Shown in pieces: positions 1-9,945 of a stretch of 64,000 bases of DNA. Each line of letters starts with the position of its first letter. Position 1 is the stretch's first letter. The position numbers and the translations under genes were made by a program. The notes beneath the pieces were generated by a model that ran no database searches, was not told where the DNA came from, and saw only the letters and a program-made list of their open reading frames with translations. Source of the stretch: Chitinophagaceae bacterium (GTDB lineage: Bacteria; Bacteroidota; Bacteroidia; Chitinophagales; Chitinophagaceae); NCBI GenBank assembly GCA_947374225.1, contig CANCAY010000003.1, forward strand, positions 62,001-126,000. The letters run 5' to 3'.

Positions 1-2631
1 GAAAACACGGGTTCTGTAGGGGATGTTGCAGTAGCGCCTTCTAATCCCAATATTATATATGTAGGAAGTGGTGAAGGAATTCAAAGACCCGATTTGTCTA
101 TAGGAAATGGGTTGTATAAGTCGACTGATGCAGGTAGAACCTGGGCCAACTTAGGATTGCATGATGCACAACAAATTGGAGGCATCAGTATTGACAAGAA
201 AAATGCAGATAGGGTTTTTATTGCCGCACTAGGACATCCTTATGGACCTAATAAAGAAAGGGGCGTTTACAGAAGTTTGGACGGAGGTAAAACACTTGAA
301 CAGGTTTTATATATAGACGAAAATACAGGAGCTGTTCAAGTTGAAATAGATCCCAATAATTCACAAATTGTTTTTGCCACTATTTGGGCTGCAAGACAGG
401 GCCCTTGGGAGAATGGGTCATGGAATGGCAAAGCAAGTGGATTGTATAAGTCAATGGACGGCGGAACTAGTTGGAAACAAATTACTGCAGGCTTACCAAC
501 TACTACCGAGGATGGATTAGGAAGAATTGGATTTACCATTGCGCCTTCTAATTCCAATAGAATGTATGCAACAGTGGATGCAGAAAAAAAAGGTGGACTT
601 TATAGAAGCGATGATGCAGGTGCCAACTGGTATCTACTAACAAGTGATTCAAGATTATGGGGCAGAGGGAGTGATTTTGCAGAAGTTAAATGCGACCCCA
701 CCAATGAAGATATTGTATACTCAGCCAATGTAGTAGTTTGGAAAACAATAGATGGTGGAAAAAATTGGACAGGTATTAAAGGTGCACCAGGTGGAGACGA
801 TTATCACAGAATTTGGATCAATCCAAACAATCCAAAAATTATGGCGATTGGTTTGGACCAAGGTGGAGTAGTAACTGTAAATGGAGGAGAGACTTATTCA
901 AGTTGGTATAATCAAGCTACTGCGCAGTTTTATCATGTGAGCACGGACAATGCTTACCCTTACAATGTATATGGAGGCCAACAGGAAAGTGGTTCGGTAG
1001 GGATTGCTTCAAGATCCAATGACGGAAATATTAGTTTTAGAGAATGGCATCCAGTGGGCGTGGAAGAATATGGATATGTTGCTGCAGACCCATTAGACCC
1101 TAATATTATATATGGCGGAAAAATTACAAAGTATGATAAGCGTACTGGTCAGGTACAAAATATTTCACCAGAGCCAGTAAGGTCAGGGGACGTTAGATTT
1201 ATAAGAACCGCTCCGGTTTTATTTTCACCCGTAGATAATAAGACTTTATATTTTGCAGGAAATGTAATTTTCAAAACTCAAAACGGAGGAGATAGTTGGG
1301 AAATAATAAGTCCGGACTTGTCTAGAGAAGCCTGGGATATTCCTGCAAGCGTAGGCATATACAATACAGCAGAATTACAGAAAATGAAAAGAAGAGGCGT
1401 GGTATATGCATTAGCTCCTTCTTATCAAGACATTAATACTATTTGGGCTGGCACTGACGATGGTTTAATTCATATTACAAAGGACGGCGGTAAAACCTGG
1501 AAAAATATTACACCATCTGCTATTAGTTCATGGAGTAAAATTTCCATGATTGAAGCTAGTAGATTTGATGTGAACACAGCATATGTTGCCGTAAACAGAA
1601 TTCGACTAGACGACATGACAGCGCATATTTATAAAACGACAGACGGCGGTGCTACTTGGAAAGAAATAATAAAAGGTATTCCAGCAGAGCCAATTAATTC
1701 TGTTAAAGAAGATGCAGTAAGAAAAGGATTGTTATTTGCAGGTTCAGAAAATCAAGTTTATTTTTCTTTAGATGCAGGAGAAAATTGGCAATCTTTAAAA
1801 TTAAACATGCCAGCAACTTCAATAAGAGATTTAGTAATCAAAGACGATGATTTAGTGTTAGGAACTCATGGAAGAAGTTTTTGGATTTTAGATAATATCA
1901 ATCCACTAAGACAAATACAAACAAAAGAAACTGTTGCTACTAAATTATTCAAACCTCAAACGGCTACACGTGTACGCTGGAATATGAATACCGATACACC
2001 ATTGCCGCCAGAAGAACCGGCAGGAGAAAATCCTCCAGATGGTGCTATGATTGACTATGCTATTGGAGAAAATAGTACAGCACCAATTGAGCTAAACATA
2101 ATTGATAGCAAAGGGAATATCGTTAGAAGGTTTAGCAGTAATGATAGTTTGTATAAAATTCCAGAAGTAAATATTCCACTTTATTGGATAAGACCACAAC
2201 AGATATTATCAAAAGCTATTGGTGCACATCGTTTTTTATGGGATATGAAATACAATCCAATAAATGAACCAGCAGCATATCCAATGGGTGCAATTAAAAA
2301 TAATACCGCACCAGACGCAACTGCACCTTGGGTAATGCCAGGAATGTATCGTGTACAATTAACGATAAATGGAAAATTGCAAGAACAAACGATTGAGGTA
2401 AAAATGGATCCAAGAGTAAAAACTTCCTTAAAGGACTTACAAAGACAACACGATTTGTCTATGATATGTTATAAAGGAAAACAATTGGCACATGATAAAT
2501 TTCCCGCAATAGAAAGAAAATTCAATCAGCTATTCCAAGTATTAGAAAACACAGAAATGTCTCCAACCGCAACTATTGAGAAAGCGGTAATTGCAACACA
2601 AATAGAATTTGAAAAATTGACAAAAAAATAG
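1..2631 (+). CDS. Sortilin/VPS10-like BNR-repeat propeller protein, 5' end cut by window edge
   Basis: The frame is open from base 1 (ENTGSVGDVAVAPSNP...) and runs to a stop at 2629-2631, so the start lies outside the window; the TTG at 94 is not a credible start. The product carries many BNR/Asp-box motifs (YKSTDAGRTW, YRSLDGGKT, YKSMDGGTSW, WKTIDGGKNW, ITKDGGKTW, YKTTDGGATW), each typical of one propeller blade turn. It aligns along its whole length with the complete 1020-residue protein at 44154-47216. By that comparison about 87 N-terminal residues, including the signal peptide, are missing. The family is usually called WD40/YVTN/BNR-like or glycosyl hydrolase, but catalytic activity is not established. 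Probably secreted or periplasmic (inferred from the paralogue). Confidence 0.85.
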   Translation, partial: ENTGSVGDVAVAPSNPNIIYVGSGEGIQRPDLSIGNGLYKSTDAGRTWANLGLHDAQQIGGISIDKKNADRVFIAALGHPYGPNKERGVYRSLDGGKTLEQVLYIDENTGAVQVEIDPNNSQIVFATIWAARQGPWENGSWNGKASGLYKSMDGGTSWKQITAGLPTTTEDGLGRIGFTIAPSNSNRMYATVDAEKKGGLYRSDDAGANWYLLTSDSRLWGRGSDFAEVKCDPTNEDIVYSANVVVWKTIDGGKNWTGIKGAPGGDDYHRIWINPNNPKIMAIGLDQGGVVTVNGGETYSSWYNQATAQFYHVSTDNAYPYNVYGGQQESGSVGIASRSNDGNISFREWHPVGVEEYGYVAADPLDPNIIYGGKITKYDKRTGQVQNISPEPVRSGDVRFIRTAPVLFSPVDNKTLYFAGNVIFKTQNGGDSWEIISPDLSREAWDIPASVGIYNTAELQKMKRRGVVYALAPSYQDINTIWAGTDDGLIHITKDGGKTWKNITPSAISSWSKISMIEASRFDVNTAYVAVNRIRLDDMTAHIYKTTDGGATWKEIIKGIPAEPINSVKEDAVRKGLLFAGSENQVYFSLDAGENWQSLKLNMPATSIRDLVIKDDDLVLGTHGRSFWILDNINPLRQIQTKETVATKLFKPQTATRVRWNMNTDTPLPPEEPAGENPPDGAMIDYAIGENSTAPIELNIIDSKGNIVRRFSSNDSLYKIPEVNIPLYWIRPQQILSKAIGAHRFLWDMKYNPINEPAAYPMGAIKNNTAPDATAPWVMPGMYRVQLTINGKLQEQTIEVKMDPRVKTSLKDLQRQHDLSMICYKGKQLAHDKFPAIERKFNQLFQVLENTEMSPTATIEKAVIATQIEFEKLTKK

Positions 2632-2691
2632 TTCATAATCAAGCACTCATTTGAGGACTTAATCATGAACTATAAATTATATTATAATTAA

Positions 2692-2722
2692 AGCCCCCAG
2701 AAGTTAGACACTTGTGGGGGCT
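2692..2722. terminator. Intrinsic terminator, probably bidirectional
   Basis: An 8-bp stem AGCCCCCA/TGGGGGCT (2692-2699 with 2715-2722) encloses a 15-nt loop. It is followed by TTTTCTTTT on the plus strand and by TTTAATT on the minus strand. It lies between the convergent genes ending at 2631 and 2771. Confidence 0.75.
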
Positions 2723-2770
2723 TTTCTTTTAGGACTATATTTTCATTGCGTACTTAATTTATTGTGTATT

Positions 2771-4057
2771 TTATTTCTTAGCGTAATCAAATACTAAATT
2801 ACAAAATGCTTTCACACCATTAGAAAAACCAGATTCATCTAAATAGAAATCTGGAGTATGGTGACCACCTACTTCAGTTGCTTTTTTACCCTTCTCCATA
2901 CCACCTAAACTAAAAAAGAAGGTTGGCGCTTTTTCTCCATAAAAAGAAAAGTCTTCCGCAGCTGTTGTCCAATGTGATTCATACACATTATCAGCACCTG
3001 CTACTTTATTTAAAGACAGGACTGCTTTTTTAGCCAAAGCGGGTTCATTATAGTTTACCAAGGTTTGTGTTTTAATGTCCACATCCACCGTCGCGCCAGA
3101 AGCAGCAGCGATTGACTTCGCTGTTAAACGAATTTTTTCATGGGTCTCTTTACGCATTTCAGCATCTAAAGATCGAATAGTACCATCCATTTGAGCTGTC
3201 TCAGGAATAATATTCGCTCTAACACCACTATGCAAAGAACCAACAGAAATCACCAATGGCGCTTTAGTTAAATCAGACTGTCTACTTACAATATGTTGCA
3301 AGCCTTCAATAATTTGAGCAGACACTACAATAGGGTCAATACTTCCCCAAGGCATAGCACCATGACTTCCTTTGCCATGTACAACAATTTTAAATAAGTC
3401 AGAAGAAGCCTGAGCCGCCCCAGACTTATATCCTAGCATACCTGCAGGTAACTGAGCTGCCATATGTAAACCAAATACCACATCCAATTTTGGAGCATCC
3501 ATGGCACCTTCCTTAATCATTAAAGGCGCACCACCTTCTTCATTATTAGGAGCACCTTCCTCGGCAGGTTGAAATAAAAACACAACAGTACCCGCAAGGT
3601 CTTTCTGCATATCTTTTAAGGTTTTAGCAGTCGCCATTAAAATAGCAGTATGTGCGTCATGTCCGCAAGCATGCATAACACTTACCTGTTGTCCATTGTA
3701 TTCTGCTTTTACTTTAGAGGCAAACGGAATAGGCGCTCTTTCTGCAACTGGAAGTGCATCAATGTCGGCTCTCAAACCCATAACTGGGCCAGGTTTGCCA
3801 CCCTTTAATATTGCCACCACACCAGTTTTAGCAACAGGATACTTTACTTCTAATCCAATAGACGTTAAATAGTCTGCAATATATTTACCCGTGTTAAATT
3901 CTCTATTGGAAAGTTCAGGGAATTCATGAAAATGATGACGCCAGCTAATTAACTGAGGTTCTACTTTTTGAACTAAGTCGTTAAAATTTTTAGGTAGCTC
4001 TTGTGCGTTTGCAGCGAAGCCAATAAAAACAGCCGTGGCCAATAATATTTTTTTCAT
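2771..4057 (-). CDS. Secreted M20-family metallopeptidase / amidohydrolase (hippurate or IAA-amino acid hydrolase type)
   Basis: The 428-residue product has a signal peptide (MKKILLATAVFIGFAANAQ, likely cleaved after Ala-Gln) and then a full M20D fold. Metal-binding motifs are MHACGHDAH (C131, H133) and QPAEEG (E166/E167), with GLRADIDALP upstream and a C-terminal GGHHTPDFY histidine. The family hydrolyses N-acyl or N-aroyl amino acids; the substrate here is unknown. An exported location is inferred from the signal peptide. It stands alone, separated from the upstream phosphatase operon by a strong hairpin at 4120-4150. Confidence 0.88.
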   Translation of the reverse strand: MKKILLATAVFIGFAANAQELPKNFNDLVQKVEPQLISWRHHFHEFPELSNREFNTGKYIADYLTSIGLEVKYPVAKTGVVAILKGGKPGPVMGLRADIDALPVAERAPIPFASKVKAEYNGQQVSVMHACGHDAHTAILMATAKTLKDMQKDLAGTVVFLFQPAEEGAPNNEEGGAPLMIKEGAMDAPKLDVVFGLHMAAQLPAGMLGYKSGAAQASSDLFKIVVHGKGSHGAMPWGSIDPIVVSAQIIEGLQHIVSRQSDLTKAPLVISVGSLHSGVRANIIPETAQMDGTIRSLDAEMRKETHEKIRLTAKSIAAASGATVDVDIKTQTLVNYNEPALAKKAVLSLNKVAGADNVYESHWTTAAEDFSFYGEKAPTFFFSLGGMEKGKKATEVGGHHTPDFYLDESGFSNGVKAFCNLVFDYAKK

Positions 4058-4119
4058 GAATTTGATTTTATGAAAATTACAAATTAAAAGGGAAATTTTA
4101 AAGAATTAGATGCCCTAAA

Positions 4120-4150
4120 CGATAAGAGGCCCTGCTTGGGCCTCTTATCG
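4120..4150 (-). terminator. Strong intrinsic terminator at the end of the phosphatase operon
   Basis: A perfect 13-bp stem (4120-4132 with 4138-4150, arms CGATAAGAGGCCC and GGGCCTCTTATCG) has a 5-nt loop TGCTT. On the minus strand it is followed only by a short TTTA tract. It lies 24 bases beyond the stop of the last phosphatase gene and before the M20 peptidase start, so it marks the 3' end of the 16.8-4.2 kb transcription unit. Confidence 0.75.
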
Positions 4151-4173
4151 TATATATAAATTATAACTTTCCT

Positions 4174-6072
4174 TTATTTTTTCTTAGTAACCACTAATGT
4201 GATATCATCTGGATTATTTTGCCCTTCCATCCAAACATCAACTGATTTTATTAAAGTATCAATAATCCCTTGAGCCGATAAATGGCAAGATGCTTGTATT
4301 AGATTTTTCAATTGGTCATAGTCATACATTTCGCCTTTTGAGTTGGGAGCTTCAGGTAAACCATCAGATAGTTGAACTAATACATCACCCGAATCAAAAG
4401 TTCTCGATAATTGCTCAAAGCCTTCGTTTTTCAATCCCCCTAAAGGCAAGCCATTATTCATAATTTCTTCCACCATGCTTGACTTTGCCTTATACAAATA
4501 AATAGGTGGCATAGCTGCAGAACTCATTGTTATCTCTTTGTCTTTGATTTCAACAATATTCAAACTCATTCTTAAAGTGCCTAGGTCTACTTTTTTAACA
4601 ACATTATTTAATTTCTGGAGGGTCAAAGCAGGAGACTCCGCATCTATGCCATTTAAGCCAGCCTTAGTAATAGATACCATCATACCCGAAGTAACTCCAT
4701 GTCCTGTCGCATCTCCGCAAACCGAATATAAAACCCCATTGTCCTGAGGAAAGAAGTCATAATAATCACCTCCAACTTCGGTGGAAGAACGGATAAATGT
4801 AGCAATATCTAAATCTGCTCTTGTAGGTAAGGACTTTGGTAGCATACTAACTTGTAAATCACGAGCCGCTTTTAATTCATTGTTTTTTCGGTCATCTTCA
4901 ATTTGCCTTACTCTATTTTTTTGTTTTTGTCTATTATATATACTCAAACTTACAAAGCCAATAACGAAGAATAAACTAAATCCAATGATTAATTTTTTTC
5001 GATTAGCCTCTTCTTCTTGTATTTGTTTTTCTCGTAGTTCTTCGTTAAGATTAATATTTTCAATTTCATTTACTTTCGACTTGTCTGTTAGAACGTCCTT
5101 TATTTCATTACTTAATAATAAATATTTATAAGCACTATCCACCTTGTTCATTTTTTTATAAATACTAGAAAGCAATTCGCTTGAGTTTAATAACGCTTCT
5201 GTATAGTTAACTTTTTGACCTAATTTGTAAGACAAGTTTGCATAACGTACTGCTGTATCTAAATGATTTAAATTATAATTTGCTCTGGCAATAATTTCAT
5301 ATGTCTGAGTAATATCTTTATCATAATTATTGGAGATGATAATTTGTCTTCCTTCTTCAATAATATCAATTGCTTTTTGATATTGCTTGGTTTTAATATA
5401 ACAATCCCCTATTACATAATAAGGATAGCCCCACTTTTTTGATAAAGGCAGGTTTTTATTTAGATCAACGGCTTTATATAAATATTTTAAAGCTGAATCA
5501 TATTCTTTAATTTGACTATAATATACTCCCAACATGCCAACTGGTGTCCATAATTCAGTTCCTGTAATTCCCTCTTCAAATATTTTTAATGTTTGTGGTG
5601 TAAGCATTTTTTTAACCTTTGAGTAACTTCCCAAACCGCTATAACAACCTAGTAGCTGCATATAAAGATTAGACTGAAAGATCGGATCCGTCAAATGAAC
5701 TGCCTCTGCCTCTTTTTTTGACAAATTCACATAATACAGCCCTAACGAATAATTACTCTTCATCATCATATAACTCATTGCCGTAGACAAATGATTCAAT
5801 GCCAATAGTATTTTTAAATCTAATAGTTTTGCAATTTTTTCGCTTTTGTTTAAATAAACTATTGCACTATCAGCATTGGAATAGAAATAAAAAGTAGCAA
5901 TTTTGTCTTGAAGAATTGCCTTTGTCTTACTGTCAGGCATAGCGTTAATTAGTCCTATGCTATCTTTAAATTCTTCTGTAGGTGTTGGATAAATATAATC
6001 GGAGAATTTTTCTTGAGCGAATAAGTTATTTGAAAATATTCCAAAAGCAATTATAATAATTAATTTTTTCAT
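4174..6072 (-). CDS. TPR-transmembrane-SpoIIE (PP2C) phosphatase, copy 3 of 3
   Basis: This 632-residue protein has a signal-like N terminus, TPR-like helical repeats (about 30-335), a coiled coil, one membrane segment (about 364-382, LIIGFSLFFVIGFVSLSIY), a second coiled coil and a C-terminal SpoIIE/RsbU-type phosphatase domain (about 402-632). The metal-binding motifs are intact: GGDYYDF (D436), GDATGHG (D454), LSDGLPEA (D570) and NPDDIT (D622/D623). The arrangement suggests periplasmic TPR sensing controlling a cytoplasmic phosphatase. The likely substrate is the phosphorylated STAS protein at 12742-13083 (inference). It follows the previous paralogue after only 2 bases. Confidence 0.88.
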   Translation of the reverse strand: MKKLIIIIAFGIFSNNLFAQEKFSDYIYPTPTEEFKDSIGLINAMPDSKTKAILQDKIATFYFYSNADSAIVYLNKSEKIAKLLDLKILLALNHLSTAMSYMMMKSNYSLGLYYVNLSKKEAEAVHLTDPIFQSNLYMQLLGCYSGLGSYSKVKKMLTPQTLKIFEEGITGTELWTPVGMLGVYYSQIKEYDSALKYLYKAVDLNKNLPLSKKWGYPYYVIGDCYIKTKQYQKAIDIIEEGRQIIISNNYDKDITQTYEIIARANYNLNHLDTAVRYANLSYKLGQKVNYTEALLNSSELLSSIYKKMNKVDSAYKYLLLSNEIKDVLTDKSKVNEIENINLNEELREKQIQEEEANRKKLIIGFSLFFVIGFVSLSIYNRQKQKNRVRQIEDDRKNNELKAARDLQVSMLPKSLPTRADLDIATFIRSSTEVGGDYYDFFPQDNGVLYSVCGDATGHGVTSGMMVSITKAGLNGIDAESPALTLQKLNNVVKKVDLGTLRMSLNIVEIKDKEITMSSAAMPPIYLYKAKSSMVEEIMNNGLPLGGLKNEGFEQLSRTFDSGDVLVQLSDGLPEAPNSKGEMYDYDQLKNLIQASCHLSAQGIIDTLIKSVDVWMEGQNNPDDITLVVTKKK

Positions 6073-6074
6073 GT

Positions 6075-8000
6075 TTATTTCTTTTTAGTAATAACCAATG
6101 TAATATCATCCGGATTGTTTTGACCTTCTAACCATACGTCAACTGATTTAATTAAAGTATCAATTATTTCTTGCGCAGTTAAATGGCAAGATGCTTGTAT
6201 TAGATTTTTCAATTGATCATAATCATACATTTCACCTTTTGAGTTGGGTGCTTCTGGTAAACCGTCTGATAATTGAACTAATACATCGCCTGATTCAAAA
6301 GCTCTAGTCTCTAGTACAAACTCTTCGTCTCTTAAACCTCCTAGTGGAAGCCCATTATTCATAAACTCTTCTACCTGTTTGGTTGCGGCCTTGTATAAAT
6401 AAATTGGAGGCATAGCCGCTGAACTTATAAATATCTCGTCATTGCTAATTTCTGCAATATTCATACTCATTCTTAATGTACCTAAGTCAATTCGCTTTAC
6501 AACCCCGTTTAGTTTTTGTAATATTTTATTAGGCTTAATGGGGCCAATACCGTTTAAGCCTGCTTTAGCAACTGACACCATCATACCAGAAGTTACACCA
6601 TGTCCGGTAGCATCTCCACATACGCTGTACAAATTACCTTCTGGTTGTGGGAAGAAATCATAATAGTCGCCACCCACTTCGGTAGAAGAGCGTATAAATG
6701 TAGCAATGTCTAAATCAGCTCTTTTTGGCAATTCCTTAGGCAACATACTTAATTGTAAATCGCGTGCTGCTTTTAATTCTCCGTTTTTGCGATCCTCTTC
6801 AATTTTTCTTAATCTATCTTTTTGTTTTCTTTTGCCGTTTAAATATATACCTATTGCAAAAAATATTAATGCTAAAGCAGTTAACATTAATATTTTTTGT
6901 TGCTTAGCTTTTTGCTCGGCTAATTCGGCTTGTTTAACCTCTTCATTAATAGCCATGTTCTGAGCATCGTTAGCCTTAATATTGTTAAATATTTGATCTC
7001 TTAATACTTCTGTAGCTTCAAGATATTTGAATGCACTGTCTTGAATATGATTCAATTTATATGCCTTATATAACAACTGATTAGCTTTTAATAAGCCTTC
7101 ATTAAATGTAAAATTCGAAGACATTATAACTACATTAGATGCATATTTTATAGAAGAGTCAATTTGATTTAAATTGAAATAATTTAAAGCAACTCCATAA
7201 TTTGCCTCTAGTATATCTTTATAATATAAATCTTTAATTGCATAAGGTATACTTATTTTATAAGCATTTATAGCCTCATTATATTTACCTTGTTTTGTTA
7301 ATATTTCGCCATATACAATATAAGGAGCACTCCATTTTTTTTCTGCAATTGTTGTATCAATAGAATAGCGAATAACTTCATTGTATTTTAGTGCTGTGTC
7401 ATATTCGCCTATCGCAATATAAAATTGTGAACTTAAATGATTCTGATTTAATCTTTGGTTTGTTTCAAATCCAACTTTGATATACTCATTGTTAAAAGCC
7501 GTTACCCCATTTTTGGAAGCAGTTTTATTGATATACTCAAGTGCTTTGTTATGATTGCCTAATTGGGCGTAACTCATGGCAATAGAATAATTGGAATAGT
7601 CTTGCCAAGCTTTTCTCCACCAACCTTCTTCTATTAAGTTATTATCAATATTTATTTTAACATACTTCGCGCATTGGAAAGAGTAATATAAGGCAAGTGG
7701 ATAATTACCTAATACATTCAAATAGACAGATGCTCCATCTCCATAAATTCTATTTAAAAAATTATAATACTTGTTGTCTAAAGAAAGCTTTTCTGCGATT
7801 TTATAATAATATATGGCAGAGTCCCCTTTGTAATAATTATAATAACTTCCAATATTCACATATGTGGCAATTTTAACTTTATAATCGTTGGTAGATTCAA
7901 TTTTTTTAAGGGAATCTTGTACATTTATTATTTCATTATTTAGCGCAAAGGAAGAAATTGAAATAGCAATAGCCAATAAGGTGATGCATGTTTTTTTCAT
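6075..8000 (-). CDS. TPR-transmembrane-SpoIIE (PP2C) phosphatase, copy 2 of 3
   Basis: The 641-residue paralogue has the same plan as its neighbours: signal peptide (to about residue 20), TPR-like repeats to about 340, a coiled coil with DAQNMAINEE, one membrane helix (ILMLTALALIFFAIGIYL), a coiled coil, then SpoIIE. Motifs GGDYYDF, GDATGHG, LSDGLPEA and NPDDIT are all present, so it should be active. The phosphatase half is nearly identical to copies 1 and 3, while the TPR half has diverged strongly. Bases 6181-6215 match 4280-4314 in copy 3 exactly over 35 bases, suggesting recent duplication or gene conversion. It starts 18 bases after copy 1 and is surely co-transcribed. Confidence 0.88.
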   Translation of the reverse strand: MKKTCITLLAIAISISSFALNNEIINVQDSLKKIESTNDYKVKIATYVNIGSYYNYYKGDSAIYYYKIAEKLSLDNKYYNFLNRIYGDGASVYLNVLGNYPLALYYSFQCAKYVKINIDNNLIEEGWWRKAWQDYSNYSIAMSYAQLGNHNKALEYINKTASKNGVTAFNNEYIKVGFETNQRLNQNHLSSQFYIAIGEYDTALKYNEVIRYSIDTTIAEKKWSAPYIVYGEILTKQGKYNEAINAYKISIPYAIKDLYYKDILEANYGVALNYFNLNQIDSSIKYASNVVIMSSNFTFNEGLLKANQLLYKAYKLNHIQDSAFKYLEATEVLRDQIFNNIKANDAQNMAINEEVKQAELAEQKAKQQKILMLTALALIFFAIGIYLNGKRKQKDRLRKIEEDRKNGELKAARDLQLSMLPKELPKRADLDIATFIRSSTEVGGDYYDFFPQPEGNLYSVCGDATGHGVTSGMMVSVAKAGLNGIGPIKPNKILQKLNGVVKRIDLGTLRMSMNIAEISNDEIFISSAAMPPIYLYKAATKQVEEFMNNGLPLGGLRDEEFVLETRAFESGDVLVQLSDGLPEAPNSKGEMYDYDQLKNLIQASCHLTAQEIIDTLIKSVDVWLEGQNNPDDITLVITKKK

Positions 8001-8018
8001 GAAAAATTTTTATATGTT

Positions 8019-9911
8019 TTATATCTTTTTAGTAATTACAATAGTGATATCATCGGGATTATGCTGTCCCTCCATCCACTGGTCAACTGATTTTATTAAT
8101 GTGTCAGTTATTTCTTGTGCTGTTAAATGACAGCTAACTAGAATTAAATTTCTTAATTGATCATAATCATATGGATCGCCTAGTGGGTTTGGCGCTTCTG
8201 GCAAACCGTCTGACAACTGAATTAATACATCTCCAGTTTCAAATGGCATCGTTTCTAAAACAAACTCCTCATCTCTTAAACCTCCTAGTGGCAAGCCATT
8301 GTTCATATATTCTTCTACAGTTTTAGTGGCAGATTTATATAAGTATATTGGTGGCATTGCTGAAGAACTTATATGAATTTCATGAGTATCTATTTCGGCA
8401 ATATTCATACTCATTCTTAAAGTGCCTAAGTCAACACGTTTTACTACACCATTTAATTTTTGTAAAATTTTATTGGGTTTTATTGGACCAATACCATTTA
8501 AGCCTGCCTTTGCAACAGATACCATCATTCCAGAAGTAACACCGTGGCCGGTTGCGTCACCGCATACACTAAATAACGTGCCATCTGGTTGCTGAAAAAA
8601 ATCATAATAGTCTCCTCCCACTTCCGTTGAAGATCGTATATAAGTAGCTATGTCTAAATCGGCTCTTTTAGGGTTTTGCTTTGGCAACATGCTTAATTGT
8701 AAATCACGCGCTGCTTGTAATTCGGCACTTTTTCTTTCATCTTCTATTTTACGAATTTTATTTTTTTGTTTTTGCTTTACAACAAAAAAACACCCTATCG
8801 CAAATAATACTAAAAAAAGGACAATCAAAAAATATATTTTCTGCTGTTTAGCACTTTGCTCAACCAACGCTCTCTGATTAAGTTCCTCGTTCATTGCCAT
8901 GTTTTGAGCATCATTGCTCTTGGAATCATTAAAGATTTGATCTCTTATATCATTGTATTTTTCTAAATACTTAAGGCAACTGTCCTGAGCTTTATTAAAT
9001 TTATAAATATCATACTTTATATGATAGGTCTTTTGCAAACCCTCGTTAAACGTAATAACTTTTGCATTTTCAATTATTTTATTACAATAAACTAAAGAAG
9101 AGTCAAACTTCTTTAAATCATAAAATGACTGTGCAATACCCAAATATGCTTGAGACTCGTCTTTTAAAACATTTCTAATAATACTATGTGGTACCGATTT
9201 TTTATAATAAATGATAGCCTCCTCCTGTTTATTTTCTTTTTGTAAAAGGATTGCTTTTGAAATATAAGGAATGCCCCATCTGTCTTTAAAACTATAACTT
9301 TCATTAATTGCTAATGCCAAATTATTATATTTTTTCGCATCCTCTATTTCATTGTTTCTGATATATGTTTCAGTAAATACACCGTAAATGGTCATTTTAT
9401 CTCCATTACTATATTTTGGTTCAATCTTTTTATATTCTTCTAATGCTTTAGTCATATACTCGTTCGACTTCACCTTATTTAATAAAAAAGCATACGTGTT
9501 TGCAACTGCATAGTTTGCATACAATGTTAAATCTTGCAATTCTTTATCAACTTTATTAATATTTCCTAGCGATTTTAAGGATTCAAATGCATAAGTTAAT
9601 GCAGCCGGATAATTACTTAGTGTATTAGAATTACAACTAGCCATATAAAAATATATTAATGGTAGTTTAGTACTAAGATTGTTTTCAATAGATAAAGCTT
9701 CTGCTTTTTTCAAAAAGATCATAGCAGAATCGCCTTTGAAATAAGCATAATTTATAGATATATGCATTAAGACTTCAACTTTTTCTTTTGCAGTATTTAA
9801 TTGCTCTAGTTTAATTAATGAATCTTTTATATTAATGTGCCTGTATTCTACCTGCGCTTTTGCATTAATAAAACAGATCAGATAAATAAAAAATAATAGT
9901 AGTTTTTTCAT
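8019..9911 (-). CDS. TPR-transmembrane-SpoIIE (PP2C) phosphatase, copy 1 of 3
   Basis: I start this gene at the ATG at 9911 (MKKLLLFFIYLICFINAKAQ, a good signal peptide, giving 630 residues). A longer frame from 9974 would add 21 charged residues and overlap the channel gene. Order of parts: signal peptide, TPR-like repeats, coiled coil with DAQNMAMNEE, membrane helix (IYFLIVLFLVLFAIGCFFVV), coiled coil, SpoIIE domain with GGDYYDF, GDATGHG, LSDGLPEA and NPDDIT. It is the first of three tandem sensor phosphatases behind the STAS/cyclase genes. Its ligand or signal is unknown; the proposed role, dephosphorylating the operon's STAS protein, is inferred from context. Confidence 0.87.
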   Translation of the reverse strand: MKKLLLFFIYLICFINAKAQVEYRHINIKDSLIKLEQLNTAKEKVEVLMHISINYAYFKGDSAMIFLKKAEALSIENNLSTKLPLIYFYMASCNSNTLSNYPAALTYAFESLKSLGNINKVDKELQDLTLYANYAVANTYAFLLNKVKSNEYMTKALEEYKKIEPKYSNGDKMTIYGVFTETYIRNNEIEDAKKYNNLALAINESYSFKDRWGIPYISKAILLQKENKQEEAIIYYKKSVPHSIIRNVLKDESQAYLGIAQSFYDLKKFDSSLVYCNKIIENAKVITFNEGLQKTYHIKYDIYKFNKAQDSCLKYLEKYNDIRDQIFNDSKSNDAQNMAMNEELNQRALVEQSAKQQKIYFLIVLFLVLFAIGCFFVVKQKQKNKIRKIEDERKSAELQAARDLQLSMLPKQNPKRADLDIATYIRSSTEVGGDYYDFFQQPDGTLFSVCGDATGHGVTSGMMVSVAKAGLNGIGPIKPNKILQKLNGVVKRVDLGTLRMSMNIAEIDTHEIHISSSAMPPIYLYKSATKTVEEYMNNGLPLGGLRDEEFVLETMPFETGDVLIQLSDGLPEAPNPLGDPYDYDQLRNLILVSCHLTAQEITDTLIKSVDQWMEGQHNPDDITIVITKKI

Positions 9912-9945
9912 AGCAAGCGTTAATTCTAGAAGGATTCGACGTTTT

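Noticed and set aside
94-2631. TTG at 94 as the true start of the first gene
   Set aside because: The frame is open to base 1 and the upstream residues align with the interior of the full-length paralogue, so the gene is cut by the window edge.
4174-9911. Tandem phosphatase copies as an assembly artefact
   Set aside because: The N-terminal halves differ strongly and the intergenic spacers are distinct, so they are real paralogues.
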